From Bacteroidota bacterium (GTDB lineage: Bacteria; Bacteroidota; Bacteroidia; Sphingobacteriales; Sphingobacteriaceae), in assembly GCA_023450085.1 (NCBI GenBank), contig JAEXHI010000022.1:248001-312000 (forward strand): a DNA stretch of 64,000 bases, in the 5' to 3' direction. Numbering within the stretch: position 1 is the first letter of the stretch; each line of letters starts with the position of its first letter. Below are positions 7,995 through 17,283 of the stretch, one piece after another. The notes below the pieces were generated by a model that worked only from the letters and a program-made list of their open reading frames with translations, was not told where the DNA came from and did no database searches. Made by a program: the position numbers and the translations under genes.

Positions 7995-10900
7995 TTAGTT
8001 ATTGTTCAAAGGTCTAAAATATTCGTTTAAGTTCTGCCCAGTTGTCTTATAATTATCATAAGCTTTATTAATCATGCCACTTAATTCCTTTTGCAATGAT
8101 TTGATGGAAGCAGGATTTAATTGGTTAGCAGCATCCAGGGCATTCAATCTTCCCATTACGTATTCGCTATACTGTGGATGGTTGCCATGAAAAGGTGCAG
8201 GGATTTTTTTCAGATTAATTCCCGCATTCAGTTCCATTAACTCTCCGAATTCACGCCCCATTCTTTTATACACCGCCTTCGGAATGATATGGTGCCTCTG
8301 TATCTTGACAACGGTAGCCAGTTGCCCGCCTATAGGCACCACCGCCGCCATGCTCAATAATGCTCCGGTCGTATCGCCGCGAACGGCTGATATTCCTGCA
8401 TTTATAAGGTCAAACGGTTCTCCTACACCTGGTATGGCCCCGATGTAATCCAAGTCTCTCTGGAACTTATCCCATTGCTTGGTACGCATTTCCCTGAAAT
8501 GATAATCGTAGAGCCCACTTTTCCTGTAAACCCAGTCCTGCATGATATATTCAGAACCATAAGTACTCCATGAACGGCCTATATCTTTTACATAAATATC
8601 TACTTCTGGCAGGTTTATGGATAGCGTAAAGTCGTGTATCTTGGCTTTTTTTATCTTTAATTTAGCGGAATTTCCACTAAGCAATGCGTTAATGAATTTA
8701 TAGATATCTTTCGCCTCATCACCGTCAGCTTCAAAACCCCAACCATAATTGTAGACATCTGCACCACTCGGGTCAGACCAGTAGGCAGGGTTGTTGTCGT
8801 GTCCGTTATAGGGTGACCTTTCATAGTGCACCACAGGGTCAATACCCAGCCATCTTCCTATGGCAGGGTCATAATCCCTTGCAGGCATATCAAATAGGTT
8901 CAAATTCTGCTCTTCCTGAAACTCCTGTCCATTAAACTTGTAATTGTATACGTAAGGGATAGGGCAGGTTGGGCAGAACTCTACAAGAACTCCGCTATCC
9001 CTGTCGTACACCCTTTTTGACATATTGTAGTTTTTGTGAAGGAGGCCCATAGGGTAGTAATTATTTTCCTCCATTATGGCTACCTGCCCCGTAGCAGGGT
9101 CTTTGGTAAAGCTCAGCCTATTGTTCCCCAAGTGGTCGGTGTAATTATACACATAGTTGAAAGTGGCTGGCCTTGAACCGCCGGCAGGTGAGCATTTGAC
9201 GTATCCTTCAGTAGTGCCTATGGCTTCCAATGTTCCATTGGCGTAATCAAATCCGTTAAGATACTCGACCACTTTCACGGGTCTAGGAGATTCCGTAACG
9301 GTCTTTTTCAGCTTTACGCCAGTTGCATTGTACACGTACTCAATGGTAGCCCCATATTTGAAATAGATCTTTATGGGCTTGTTGAGGTGGTTGTAGACAA
9401 TCTTATCTATCTGCTTGTTCTGGTCGGATTTTATATTACCGTTGATGTCATAGGCATAATCGTCAACATTGTCATTGGTACCGTCGCTATCATCCGCAAA
9501 ACCTGCCGGACTTCCGGTATAGTCGGTTACCTTTGCAATCCTATTTGAATTGGCCTCGTAGGTGTAGTTGAGGTCGTCTATCATCATCGCAGTGATGGCG
9601 TCATCAAATTCCCCATAACGCTGAAGCTTCCTAATGTTACCATTCTTGTCGTAGTCCTGACTTTCCTTATAAGAATCGGGTGCCGATACGCTTTCAGGCT
9701 TATGGTAGGAAGTGGATGTCAGACGGCCCATACTGTCAAACTGGTAGGCATGCCTGCGCAGGATATTGTCACTTGCCGTTCTCCAGTACGTTTCGGAAAT
9801 GTTGCCGTTAAACTGTGCCTGTGCCGACTGGGGCGTATCATACACTATTTTGAAGGCAAAGAGGTCGGCGGGTTCTCCTGCTTGGGTGAGGGACGACACA
9901 TTGTTTATTTCTTTTAACCAACCTCTTATGGTATAGGAATAATCGATTTTCTGCAAGGGAGTGTTTCCGGTCAGGTCGGTTCCGCCCGTTTTTTTGGAGA
10001 TCAGCTGTCCCATCTCATCATAGCTGTTCATTGCCAATAACTCTGTCGCCTTGCTGCCAATCTTGTGTGTATGGCTAAGCAAACGGTCTTGGTCGCTATA
10101 AGTAAAATCTTCCCTTATGTTTAAAGGACTGCTTGAAGCGGTACGTTTATGCTCCAGTACGGTGTACAATGTTTTGCCCGAAAAGTCGAATTTGGCATCC
10201 TGTTGGGTATATCCACCCAGATAGTTGGACGACCAGCTACGGATAACCCTTGATTTGTAATCGTACAAGATATAGGATAGTTCGCCCGCGGTAGCGGTGG
10301 AGGTTTCAGCCGCCCTGACCCATGAACCGGTAGGAAGCCCTTTAGGTTTGACCGACAGGTTATAGAATACGGGCTGTCCTTCAATGTTAGGAAAGCTGGT
10401 AGGCGCTCCCGTAAATTTATAATCGTCATAATAATTGACGGATAAAACCTGCCAGTTTGAACCTGTAGGCCATGCCACGTTGGTATATCGAAATGCTACC
10501 CCGTTTACCGTATTATCGGTTGTCGATTTACTTTCATTAAGGTTCGAGGTCTGGGCATCACGTGCAATCTGTAAGGTATTCCTTGTTGCAGAGTTGACGC
10601 TTGCCTGCATCCATCCCGTATAGACTACCCTTCCGAGTACGTCATGCTTGGTAAAAAGCCATCCTATGTTGTTAGGCTCCACGCTATCACTGAAAGGGGA
10701 AAATGTCGGTCCGGTGGCAACCGTGCGGCCCAGATTGTCATAGATGATATATTCCCATCCCTTGCCTGGTTCCTTTTTTTCCACCAGCCTGTTACGTTCG
10801 TCATAACGGTATTGGTAGCAGAGCCCGTCCAAGTCGGCAGTCGAGCCGCTACCGTCCGAAAGCGGGGGCAGCACGTAGGCAAGGTTCCCATACTGGTCAT

Positions 10901-11696
10901 ATACGTAATACGTATCATGCCAACTTTCAGTCTTCACACCGTTTACGATTGATGAACCATATTTGCGTTTCAGAACAACTTGGCCCTTTTTGTTCTTGAA
11001 TTCCTGTACCGTGTTGGCATTTCCCGAAGTCCAGTTTTCGTCTTTCATCAGGTACTTGTAAAGCGTGCCTTGGGTATAGAAGCCGTCCCGTGTGAGCGTG
11101 GAGGGATAATATCCACCGCTTGGAGCTCCAGCAATTGCCTTATATACCTTTATCTGGTCTGCCGTACTATTGGTCAGGTATTCCATTCTTACGGTATGGT
11201 CACTATCGGCTGGTGAAGAGGGCAGGAGCCACTTGCTTCCTGGCGAAGCCTGCTTGGTTACCCTACCAAAAGGCGAGGTCTCAAACTGTTTTTCAGCGTA
11301 TGGGTTTTGAGTAGCCTCAAAAGCAGGGTTGCCGGTTCTTGCCAGCGTTGGCGAAGCATAGAAGGAAAGAACTTCGCTAGCTGCATTGGCATCGTACTGT
11401 TTGGTAGCCGAAGCGCTGACATAGGGTAAAAACTCTTTTGACTGACGTCCTAAAGCATCGTACTGGATATGTGTTACGATGTCCTTACCTGAGTTCGACT
11501 GCATGTGGGCGCGATGCTGCACGGGTCTTCCCAGATTATCAAAGTAGGAGAAATTCTGGACTGCCTGCGTAACGGAAGGCTCCGCTATCGAAGTGGCTGT
11601 TTCCGTCTTGTAAACGGTGGTCTTTATGTGGCTCTTTTCCTGCGCCTGTCCCAAGGCAGCAAGTAGGACCATTGTGATGATATGTATATTTTTCAT
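7995..11696 (-). CDS. RHS/YD-repeat protein with C-terminal AHH nuclease toxin
   Basis: A 1233-residue protein with a signal peptide (ends ALGQAQ). It has a Bacteroidota-type N-terminal DUF6443-like segment (NFSYFDNLGRPVQHR near residue 50), many YD repeats (for example YDERNRL, YDNLGR, YDINGN), and the RHS core signature YKFNGQEFQEE...ARDYDPAIGRWLGIDP near 920-955, ending in SDPSG near 975. The variable tail (976-1233) has a pre-toxin-like GDTTGALLS segment and then QRHHIIPKAVYKRMG near 1130, the HH signature of the AHH family in the HNH/endonuclease VII fold, with a further HGNHPQYSEYV stretch. A DNase role is predicted. It is co-transcribed with the RHS-like gene upstream (6-bp gap) and the immunity-like gene downstream. 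Confidence 0.85.
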   Translation of the reverse strand: MKNIHIITMVLLAALGQAQEKSHIKTTVYKTETATSIAEPSVTQAVQNFSYFDNLGRPVQHRAHMQSNSGKDIVTHIQYDALGRQSKEFLPYVSASATKQYDANAASEVLSFYASPTLARTGNPAFEATQNPYAEKQFETSPFGRVTKQASPGSKWLLPSSPADSDHTVRMEYLTNSTADQIKVYKAIAGAPSGGYYPSTLTRDGFYTQGTLYKYLMKDENWTSGNANTVQEFKNKKGQVVLKRKYGSSIVNGVKTESWHDTYYVYDQYGNLAYVLPPLSDGSGSTADLDGLCYQYRYDERNRLVEKKEPGKGWEYIIYDNLGRTVATGPTFSPFSDSVEPNNIGWLFTKHDVLGRVVYTGWMQASVNSATRNTLQIARDAQTSNLNESKSTTDNTVNGVAFRYTNVAWPTGSNWQVLSVNYYDDYKFTGAPTSFPNIEGQPVFYNLSVKPKGLPTGSWVRAAETSTATAGELSYILYDYKSRVIRSWSSNYLGGYTQQDAKFDFSGKTLYTVLEHKRTASSSPLNIREDFTYSDQDRLLSHTHKIGSKATELLAMNSYDEMGQLISKKTGGTDLTGNTPLQKIDYSYTIRGWLKEINNVSSLTQAGEPADLFAFKIVYDTPQSAQAQFNGNISETYWRTASDNILRRHAYQFDSMGRLTSTSYHKPESVSAPDSYKESQDYDKNGNIRKLQRYGEFDDAITAMMIDDLNYTYEANSNRIAKVTDYTGSPAGFADDSDGTNDNVDDYAYDINGNIKSDQNKQIDKIVYNHLNKPIKIYFKYGATIEYVYNATGVKLKKTVTESPRPVKVVEYLNGFDYANGTLEAIGTTEGYVKCSPAGGSRPATFNYVYNYTDHLGNNRLSFTKDPATGQVAIMEENNYYPMGLLHKNYNMSKRVYDRDSGVLVEFCPTCPIPYVYNYKFNGQEFQEEQNLNLFDMPARDYDPAIGRWLGIDPVVHYERSPYNGHDNNPAYWSDPSGADVYNYGWGFEADGDEAKDIYKFINALLSGNSAKLKIKKAKIHDFTLSINLPEVDIYVKDIGRSWSTYGSEYIMQDWVYRKSGLYDYHFREMRTKQWDKFQRDLDYIGAIPGVGEPFDLINAGISAVRGDTTGALLSMAAVVPIGGQLATVVKIQRHHIIPKAVYKRMGREFGELMELNAGINLKKIPAPFHGNHPQYSEYVMGRLNALDAANQLNPASIKSLQKELSGMINKAYDNYKTTGQNLNEYFRPLNNN

Positions 11697-11702
11697 TTTT
11701 GG

Positions 11703-14627
11703 CTAGTTTTGGTTTGTCAATTTGTAGCTGGTATCCGAAACCAGCTTCCCATTCCTGTCCCTAATCGCCGTGGTTCTACCGAAAGAGTCATACTCGTACG
11801 AAATCCTGTCGCCTTTCGGGTCTGTTACGGTTGATATACCGATTAGTGGTTTATAGGTATAGGTAGTGGGCATTGCATCTACAAGTGCAGCATTATTGCG
11901 GAGCAGGTCAAGTTTCTGCAATATGGTAGCTTCTGTTCCGGTATCGGTGGCTGTTTGTATGTCAGTGATTAGGCTTGGCGTTATGGACGCATAAGCCATA
12001 TTATCTATCTGTGCCACCATGACCGTCTTGTTATATCCCCATATGTAACTGGTCTTCTTGCCATTTGGCTGTTCGGTCTGCAATAAGTTCCCAAACTCGT
12101 CATAGAGATTAAACTTTGTTTCTACAACTTCCTGTCCTCCTGCTTTGGAAAAGCTAAGTTCAGATGGTAGCCACGAAACATTTCCTGCCCATGTATTGGT
12201 ATGTTTTGTCCATTTTGTAGCTGTTAGCGTTCCGTTATAATAGTCCTCACTCTTTTCAAGCAGTGAGAATTTCTGTTCATTAAGTGGAAGCCCCATTGTA
12301 TTGTAATAGTAAACGCTTTTGATGGCTTCGCCTGTAGAGTTCTTGGTTTCTTCAGACTCAAGGCTCCTGTTGGCATCCCTATGGAACTTATAAAATGTAG
12401 TTTGCGAAATAGGGGCTGAATCCGTTGAATAAACTGTTACCGTTTCGCTTGTAGTCCTTACCTTTGCGGTCCTGTCTACCACAATCCTGTCCATATAGTA
12501 ATTTTGCCAACGTGACCCATCATAAAAGCCGTAGGTGTAGTCCGTACTTTTAATAAGGACGTTGTTCCTGTCGTATTCCTTTCTGTTCAGGAGCTGGCCC
12601 CTGCTGAAATCCTGCGACATGCTCATATTTGAATTACTATCAAGTCCCAGCTCGGGAAAGTCAGCCGCTGTTGAAAAAGTATATTGTGTTTTGCCATTGT
12701 TCCCGCTATCGGTTACCGTTACGTTTCGATAGCTTACAAATTCTAATTGTCCGGTAGCCTCCTTAAAATTGAGCCTGTTGCTGGAAATCAAATCACCACT
12801 GCTACGGTTAGGCTCGTTGAAAAGATTGTAGTCGTAGCGCGTTTCTTTTACGGGAACGTAATTTGGGTATCCCATAACGTCCTTTTTCCTAAAATAATCG
12901 GCAGGTACATCCGCATCAAAATGGGCAACCCTCTTGATACGTATCCCACCGCCATATTTCCATTTCTTTAGATCTGGATTCCTGCGTATGGAATGCAGAA
13001 CGCGGGTTGCGCTCATGGGAATACCGCTTTCGGATATATGCCCCAATTGAATGTTGTAACGTCCTGGATTTAGCATGTAGCTTCTGCCGTAGCCAAAGTT
13101 TTCAGGATTGTAGGTTCTGTAGAAGGGAAACTGCTTATCAGTTTGCGGCAGCTCCTGTCCGGATATTGTTATTGACGGATAAACCCAAGTATTGCTCAGT
13201 TCACTGAAGTATGGGTTTTCCCTTATGAATATACAGACCTCTTTTGGGGCACCACTGATGTTAAAAAAGGAAAAATTTCCTATCCTGCCGTTGTAAAGTT
13301 CCTCCACGATATGGTTGTAAGGGTAGGTGGTTTCTCCACCATAATAGGTATAATAGCTTTCGGGGTCCTCTACAATCCCTACGCCTTCGACCAGTTTTTC
13401 TGAAATTGAGCCTCCCAAGAAATACGAATAGGTATTTGATTCGTATTCATACAGCACGGTCCCTCCGGTAGGGAGTAGGATTTTTTCCAGCACTCCTTTG
13501 GTACAGAACTTAGGATTTACCGCATAATCTACAAGTACCTGCAGGTCCTCGCTCTGTTCAGAACGGATAAAGGTAGGGTATCCATAAGGGTCAATACCCA
13601 TGATGCCCCTCTCCGTATCATAATCCCCATAGGTTCCATCACTGTAGCTAAAACGGTATTCTTCATTTTTGTTCTGGGCAACATCCCTAAATGTCAGCCT
13701 GTCCCATTGTCTAAGGTCAACCCTTTTAATGACATTGGAGTTAAGGTCGGAAAGTGTTATCTCTTCAATTGTTGCGGAAACGGAATTTACCGTACTGGCT
13801 CCGAAAGTGGAGGAAAAGTTTATTTTCCCAAAACCTTCAGACTGAATGGAAATGAGTTTGTTCACTGTAGCGTACTCTTTGGTTGTTGTAGTCTGCCTTT
13901 CCAATGTTTTCAATTCATGGTAGCCAAAGCTGAGCAGTTTTTTCCCGTTACCGTCATAAACGGCCGAGATATTGAAACTTTGGGGTATATTTTTACTGAA
14001 ACTCCCAGGATTAAGATAACCAAGGCTCCTGTCCACTACATCAAAGACATATTTATAGTTTTTGGAGTCATAGATGGTAAAGGAATTTACCCTGAAATTG
14101 GTTGGTTCGTAATCTAACGTGACCCTTAACGTTTCCCCATTTCCAGAATATAGTGAAGGGACAAGGTTGTTGTTTGCATCCGTAATAAGGTAGAAGATTC
14201 CGGAATGTCCCATAAAATTGAATTGGTAACGGTCGCTGAAATATCGTGTAGGTGCAGAGGCTCCCTCTCTAAAATAATCGAACCAGACATTTTCGGAAGT
14301 CTTTACAATACTGCCTCCCCTGTTTATGGACCAGCCAGGCTGTCTGATGTCGTCATGTATGGCACCACCAGAAGATATGCTGGTTGGATGGTAGGACATT
14401 TCCATATTGACACCTATATCCTTATTACGTGTAGGTAAGGACAGAAGGGGTATGCTGATATCGGGTATACCCGTGGAAAGATTGACAGGGATGTTGTCGA
14501 ACCTGAAAACGCTTGCGGCTGTGTTTGCAATCGACCCTTGGCCATATTCCAAGGTTATTGGCTGTACTTGTGCATCCACTAGCAAATCTGTGGCTAGAAA
14601 TATGATGATTGTTAATAATTTTCTCAT
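11703..14627 (-). CDS. SpvB/RHS-like secreted partner protein
   Basis: A 974-residue protein with a signal peptide (MRKLLTIIIFLATDLLVDAQ). Its N-terminal region (about 25-120) contains NTAASVFRFDNIPVNLSTGIPDISIPL, an opening typical of Bacteroidota proteins that precede RHS proteins. The middle is beta-rich (about 130-800) and the C-terminal part has YD-type repeats (NLYDEFGNLLQTEQPNG near 850; YEYDSFGRTTAIRDRNG near 950). It has no toxin tail and ends shortly after the last repeat. It lies between the T9SS-sorted protein (10-bp gap) and the RHS-AHH protein (6-bp gap). A split-shell or chaperone-like role, analogous to TcB/TcC-type cocoons, is a possibility but is inference. Confidence 0.8.
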   Translation of the reverse strand: MRKLLTIIIFLATDLLVDAQVQPITLEYGQGSIANTAASVFRFDNIPVNLSTGIPDISIPLLSLPTRNKDIGVNMEMSYHPTSISSGGAIHDDIRQPGWSINRGGSIVKTSENVWFDYFREGASAPTRYFSDRYQFNFMGHSGIFYLITDANNNLVPSLYSGNGETLRVTLDYEPTNFRVNSFTIYDSKNYKYVFDVVDRSLGYLNPGSFSKNIPQSFNISAVYDGNGKKLLSFGYHELKTLERQTTTTKEYATVNKLISIQSEGFGKINFSSTFGASTVNSVSATIEEITLSDLNSNVIKRVDLRQWDRLTFRDVAQNKNEEYRFSYSDGTYGDYDTERGIMGIDPYGYPTFIRSEQSEDLQVLVDYAVNPKFCTKGVLEKILLPTGGTVLYEYESNTYSYFLGGSISEKLVEGVGIVEDPESYYTYYGGETTYPYNHIVEELYNGRIGNFSFFNISGAPKEVCIFIRENPYFSELSNTWVYPSITISGQELPQTDKQFPFYRTYNPENFGYGRSYMLNPGRYNIQLGHISESGIPMSATRVLHSIRRNPDLKKWKYGGGIRIKRVAHFDADVPADYFRKKDVMGYPNYVPVKETRYDYNLFNEPNRSSGDLISSNRLNFKEATGQLEFVSYRNVTVTDSGNNGKTQYTFSTAADFPELGLDSNSNMSMSQDFSRGQLLNRKEYDRNNVLIKSTDYTYGFYDGSRWQNYYMDRIVVDRTAKVRTTSETVTVYSTDSAPISQTTFYKFHRDANRSLESEETKNSTGEAIKSVYYYNTMGLPLNEQKFSLLEKSEDYYNGTLTATKWTKHTNTWAGNVSWLPSELSFSKAGGQEVVETKFNLYDEFGNLLQTEQPNGKKTSYIWGYNKTVMVAQIDNMAYASITPSLITDIQTATDTGTEATILQKLDLLRNNAALVDAMPTTYTYKPLIGISTVTDPKGDRISYEYDSFGRTTAIRDRNGKLVSDTSYKLTNQN

Positions 14628-14637
14628 GATGAAATCT

Positions 14638-16260
14638 TTATTGTTTGTTGATTGCCTTCACGACTTTTACGGAGTCGTTCTGTATATTGGTACGTATCTC
14701 GATGATGTAGATACCTTCGGGCATTCCCCCTAGGTCAACGGGAACTGTACGGTCGGTAATTTCAAAGTGCTGTAACTGCCTTCCCGATAGGTCATAGACG
14801 GTAGCCGTTCCCTTTTGGAATTCGTAGCCTACAAGTACGTTGGTATAGTGCAGGGTAGGATTTGGATAAGCCTCGATTGGATTTTTCTTTTCTTCCTTCT
14901 TGCGCTTGTCCTTCAGTTTCACCACCCAGAAGTCATTGCGGCCCTGTCCCGAATAGCGGTCACGGGAAGGTGACCCCATTGAGGTTCCTGCCAAAATATA
15001 TCCGCCGTCGCGGGTTTCTATGACTTTTCGCAGTATGTCCTCGCCATTGCTGCCAACGGTCTGTGTCCATTGTTCCTCGCCCTTGTCGTCTGTTTTTATG
15101 GCAATGTAGTCGTTGATTCCTTCCCTGTCTTTTTTCTTGGTAACATGGGTTTCACTCTGCGCATGTCCGCCCAAAAGCAGTGTGCCGTCCCTGTTCTCTT
15201 CAAGGGATGTCAGTAAATCCGTGTTCCCAATATCGTAGGTTTTCTGCCATTGGATTTCTCCCGAAGCATCTACCTTCAGCAGCCAGAAGTCGGTTCCCTT
15301 CCCATTGGAAGCGTTCTTGTTTCCGGTCGCACCTGAACTTGAACTGCCAGCCAAAAGGAAGCTTCCATCCTTGGATTGGAGCACAGCCTGTAGCTGGTCG
15401 TCGCCTTCGCCGCCATATACTTTTTGCCATTCCAAATCGCCTTCGGCATTGAGCTTAATGACCCAGTAGTCTGACATTCCATAGCATTTTTCGGTCTTAT
15501 TGCCCGATGCTGGCGAGTTGGAGGAACCTCCCAACAGATATCCGCCATCGCGTGTCTGCACCGCACTGCGAAGCTGGTCGGAGTAAAGCCCGCCAAATGT
15601 CTTCTGCCATTCCATTTTCCCCTCGCCGTCCAGCTTCACTATCCAGTAGTCCAGGTTTCCGAAATTGGGTTCCGATTTTCCATAGGGGTCAGGTTGGCCG
15701 GAGTTGAGTTTTGCACTTTTGGAAGAACTCGACGTGCCTGCCAGCAGGTAGCCACCGTCAGAAGTCGGCACTACGCTCTGAAGGAGTTCCTGCCCAGATC
15801 CGCCGATAGTCCGTTGCCATTGTTCCCCGCCCTTCGCATTCATTTTGATGATCCAGAAGTCTTCCTTTCCAAATCCATCGTCTTTTTTGTGCTCGCCCTT
15901 TGGCGAGTCAGATGTACCTGCGAGAATGAAGCCGCCGTCACGGGTGAGCCTTACGGATTGGAGCAGGTCGGCACCTGTTCCACCAAAGGACTTCTGCCAA
16001 TCGAGTTCGCCCTTCTCGTCCATTTTCCAAAGGAAATAGTCGAGGTCGCCGTTACCGTCGTCGGTCTTGTTTCCCGTCTTTTTTGATAATGAACTACCGG
16101 CCAAGATAAAGCCGTAGTCGGGAGTAGGCTGTGCATCGAAGAGATACTCAGCGTGTTTGCCCCCATAGGATTTTTCCCATAGAATATCCTGCGCATGCAG
16201 AACACTCCCAAAGAACATTGCACAACAGGGCAATGCCAAGCAAATTTTTGGTTTTTGCAT
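14638..16260 (-). CDS. T9SS-sorted repeat protein (beta-propeller-like)
   Basis: A 540-residue secreted protein: signal peptide (residues 1-23, ending VLHAQ), then seven repeats of about 60 residues with the pattern W.K..GG....L.S...T.DGG..LAG.S followed by DFW..K.D. The C-terminal T9SS type A sorting domain starts with IEAYPNPTLHYTNV near 465 and contains YDLSGRQL and GIYIIEI. The repeat number suggests a seven-bladed propeller. By family knowledge the sorting domain directs export through the type IX system and surface attachment or release. It is the first gene of the RHS operon and may provide the surface or target-binding component. The ATG at 16260 gives a complete signal peptide. Confidence 0.85.
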   Translation of the reverse strand: MQKPKICLALPCCAMFFGSVLHAQDILWEKSYGGKHAEYLFDAQPTPDYGFILAGSSLSKKTGNKTDDGNGDLDYFLWKMDEKGELDWQKSFGGTGADLLQSVRLTRDGGFILAGTSDSPKGEHKKDDGFGKEDFWIIKMNAKGGEQWQRTIGGSGQELLQSVVPTSDGGYLLAGTSSSSKSAKLNSGQPDPYGKSEPNFGNLDYWIVKLDGEGKMEWQKTFGGLYSDQLRSAVQTRDGGYLLGGSSNSPASGNKTEKCYGMSDYWVIKLNAEGDLEWQKVYGGEGDDQLQAVLQSKDGSFLLAGSSSSGATGNKNASNGKGTDFWLLKVDASGEIQWQKTYDIGNTDLLTSLEENRDGTLLLGGHAQSETHVTKKKDREGINDYIAIKTDDKGEEQWTQTVGSNGEDILRKVIETRDGGYILAGTSMGSPSRDRYSGQGRNDFWVVKLKDKRKKEEKKNPIEAYPNPTLHYTNVLVGYEFQKGTATVYDLSGRQLQHFEITDRTVPVDLGGMPEGIYIIEIRTNIQNDSVKVVKAINKQ

Positions 16261-16652
16261 AGTAAAGAAGTATTAAAAGTTTCAATAATGTTTGTCCGGC
16301 TTAGTGGGCCGGCAAAGTCTTAGTGGGACTTTAATTCTCTGTCGATAGGGAGTGATGCGACAGTAATAGATGTGCGAAAAGTAGTAAACTTTTCCTTAGC
16401 TTCTCTGCTGGCTATCAGAATTTTATTAACAATTGGATTGCACGGTCCAGTTTGTTGTCCGAACCAGCAGATGGAGAGCTAAGCGGGGCGCCATGTGGTA
16501 TTTAGGTTGGCGTTATGGGTTAGGGTAGGTTGTAAATCTAATCCATAGGCATAAGATATTTGTTGTACGGAACAAATATATGTAAATTCTATTTAAAAGT
16601 ACACTATATAATAGAGTATTTTAAGACATGCTTTTTTTTGACATTTGGAGGC
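16261..16652. promoter_or_regulatory. 392-bp intergenic region: RHS operon leader and XRE promoter region
   Basis: No gene is seen here. On the minus strand a TATATTTG box (16573-16580) could start the RHS operon, giving a leader of about 300 nt. The leader contains inverted repeats: CCGGC/GCCGG near 16297-16315, and a larger imperfect pair with arms reading AGCTtCTCTGCTGG (near 16398) and CCAGCAGATGGAGAGCT (near 16467). The short palindrome TTGTACGGAACAA (16564-16576) overlaps the promoter box and may be an operator. Before the plus-strand XRE gene there is a good ribosome binding site (TTGGAGG). Assignments are tentative. Confidence 0.35.
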
Positions 16653-16910
16653 ATGGAGAAACCCGCAGCAAATATAGAATTTCCGGAATTTGAACAAATT
16701 GCCAAAAGACTACGCGAACTCAGGAAGGCCAAGGGCTACGCCAATTATGAGCATATAGCCTTTGACCTTGGGATGAGCCGCAGCGCATATTGGAAATTGG
16801 AGTCGGGCTCTAATTTTGAGTTGAAGACCTTAATCAAGGTATGTAGGATACTTGATGTTACCTTAGAAGAATTTTTTGAAGGTATTAAAGTTCCAGTTCC
16901 AAAGAATTAG
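16653..16910 (+). CDS. XRE-family helix-turn-helix regulator
   Basis: An 85-residue DNA-binding protein. The start MEKPAANIEF is chosen because TTTGGAGG lies 3-10 bases upstream; longer in-frame starts have no such site. Residues 15-75 form a Cro/C1-type helix-turn-helix (IAKRLRELRKAKGYANYEHIAFDLGMSRSAYWKLESG, seen as two segments). It resembles small regulators found next to mobilisation genes on Bacteroidota elements. Its 3' end converges with the mob operon (15 bp between stop codons). It may control conjugation or the neighbouring RHS operon; the target is unknown. Confidence 0.8.
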   Translation: MEKPAANIEFPEFEQIAKRLRELRKAKGYANYEHIAFDLGMSRSAYWKLESGSNFELKTLIKVCRILDVTLEEFFEGIKVPVPKN

Positions 16911-16925
16911 GAAGGATTGTGCATA

Positions 16926-17264
16926 CTAAAGTTTCTTCCTCGTTTTCTGCCTCTGATACGTTTCGTCCTTCTCATCGTGTTTAAGATTTCTGCTGTGCAC
17001 TTCCAGACAGATGCCGTAAATATCGACGTTGTTGTTTCCACATACCTTAAAACATTCCTGAAGTGAGTTTTCTAAAACTTCCTGTTCGGCATTGCTGAAT
17101 GTAGTCACATTGTATCTGCCTACATAGTCGCTGAAAGGGGTATCGGGATGAAAGTTTAGCTTTAGTTTAAACATACATCCCTCGATAAAATCATTTACCT
17201 GAACAATGCTCTCTATTTTTGTATTGGTCAGTTTTTCTATATTGCTCCTGATCTGCTTTTTCAT
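16926..17264 (-). CDS. Small protein of unknown function in the mob operon
   Basis: A 112-residue cytoplasmic protein with no signal peptide. The N-terminal half (KKQIRSNIEKLTNTKI) looks helical and the C-terminus is strongly basic (YQRQKTRKKL). It starts 19 bp after the stop of the mobC-type gene on the same strand and is probably the last gene of the mobA-mobB-mobC operon. The basic tail would suit nucleic acid binding or contact with the relaxosome, but I recognise no family. Confidence 0.6.
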   Translation of the reverse strand: MKKQIRSNIEKLTNTKIESIVQVNDFIEGCMFKLKLNFHPDTPFSDYVGRYNVTTFSNAEQEVLENSLQECFKVCGNNNVDIYGICLEVHSRNLKHDEKDETYQRQKTRKKL

Positions 17265-17283
17265 GATTCCTGTAGTTAGCTTT

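Noticed and set aside
16564..16576. TTGTACGGAACAA as a second copy of the S24 repressor operator
   Set aside because: It shares only the GGAACA core; arm length and spacing differ from the 5132-5164 repeat.
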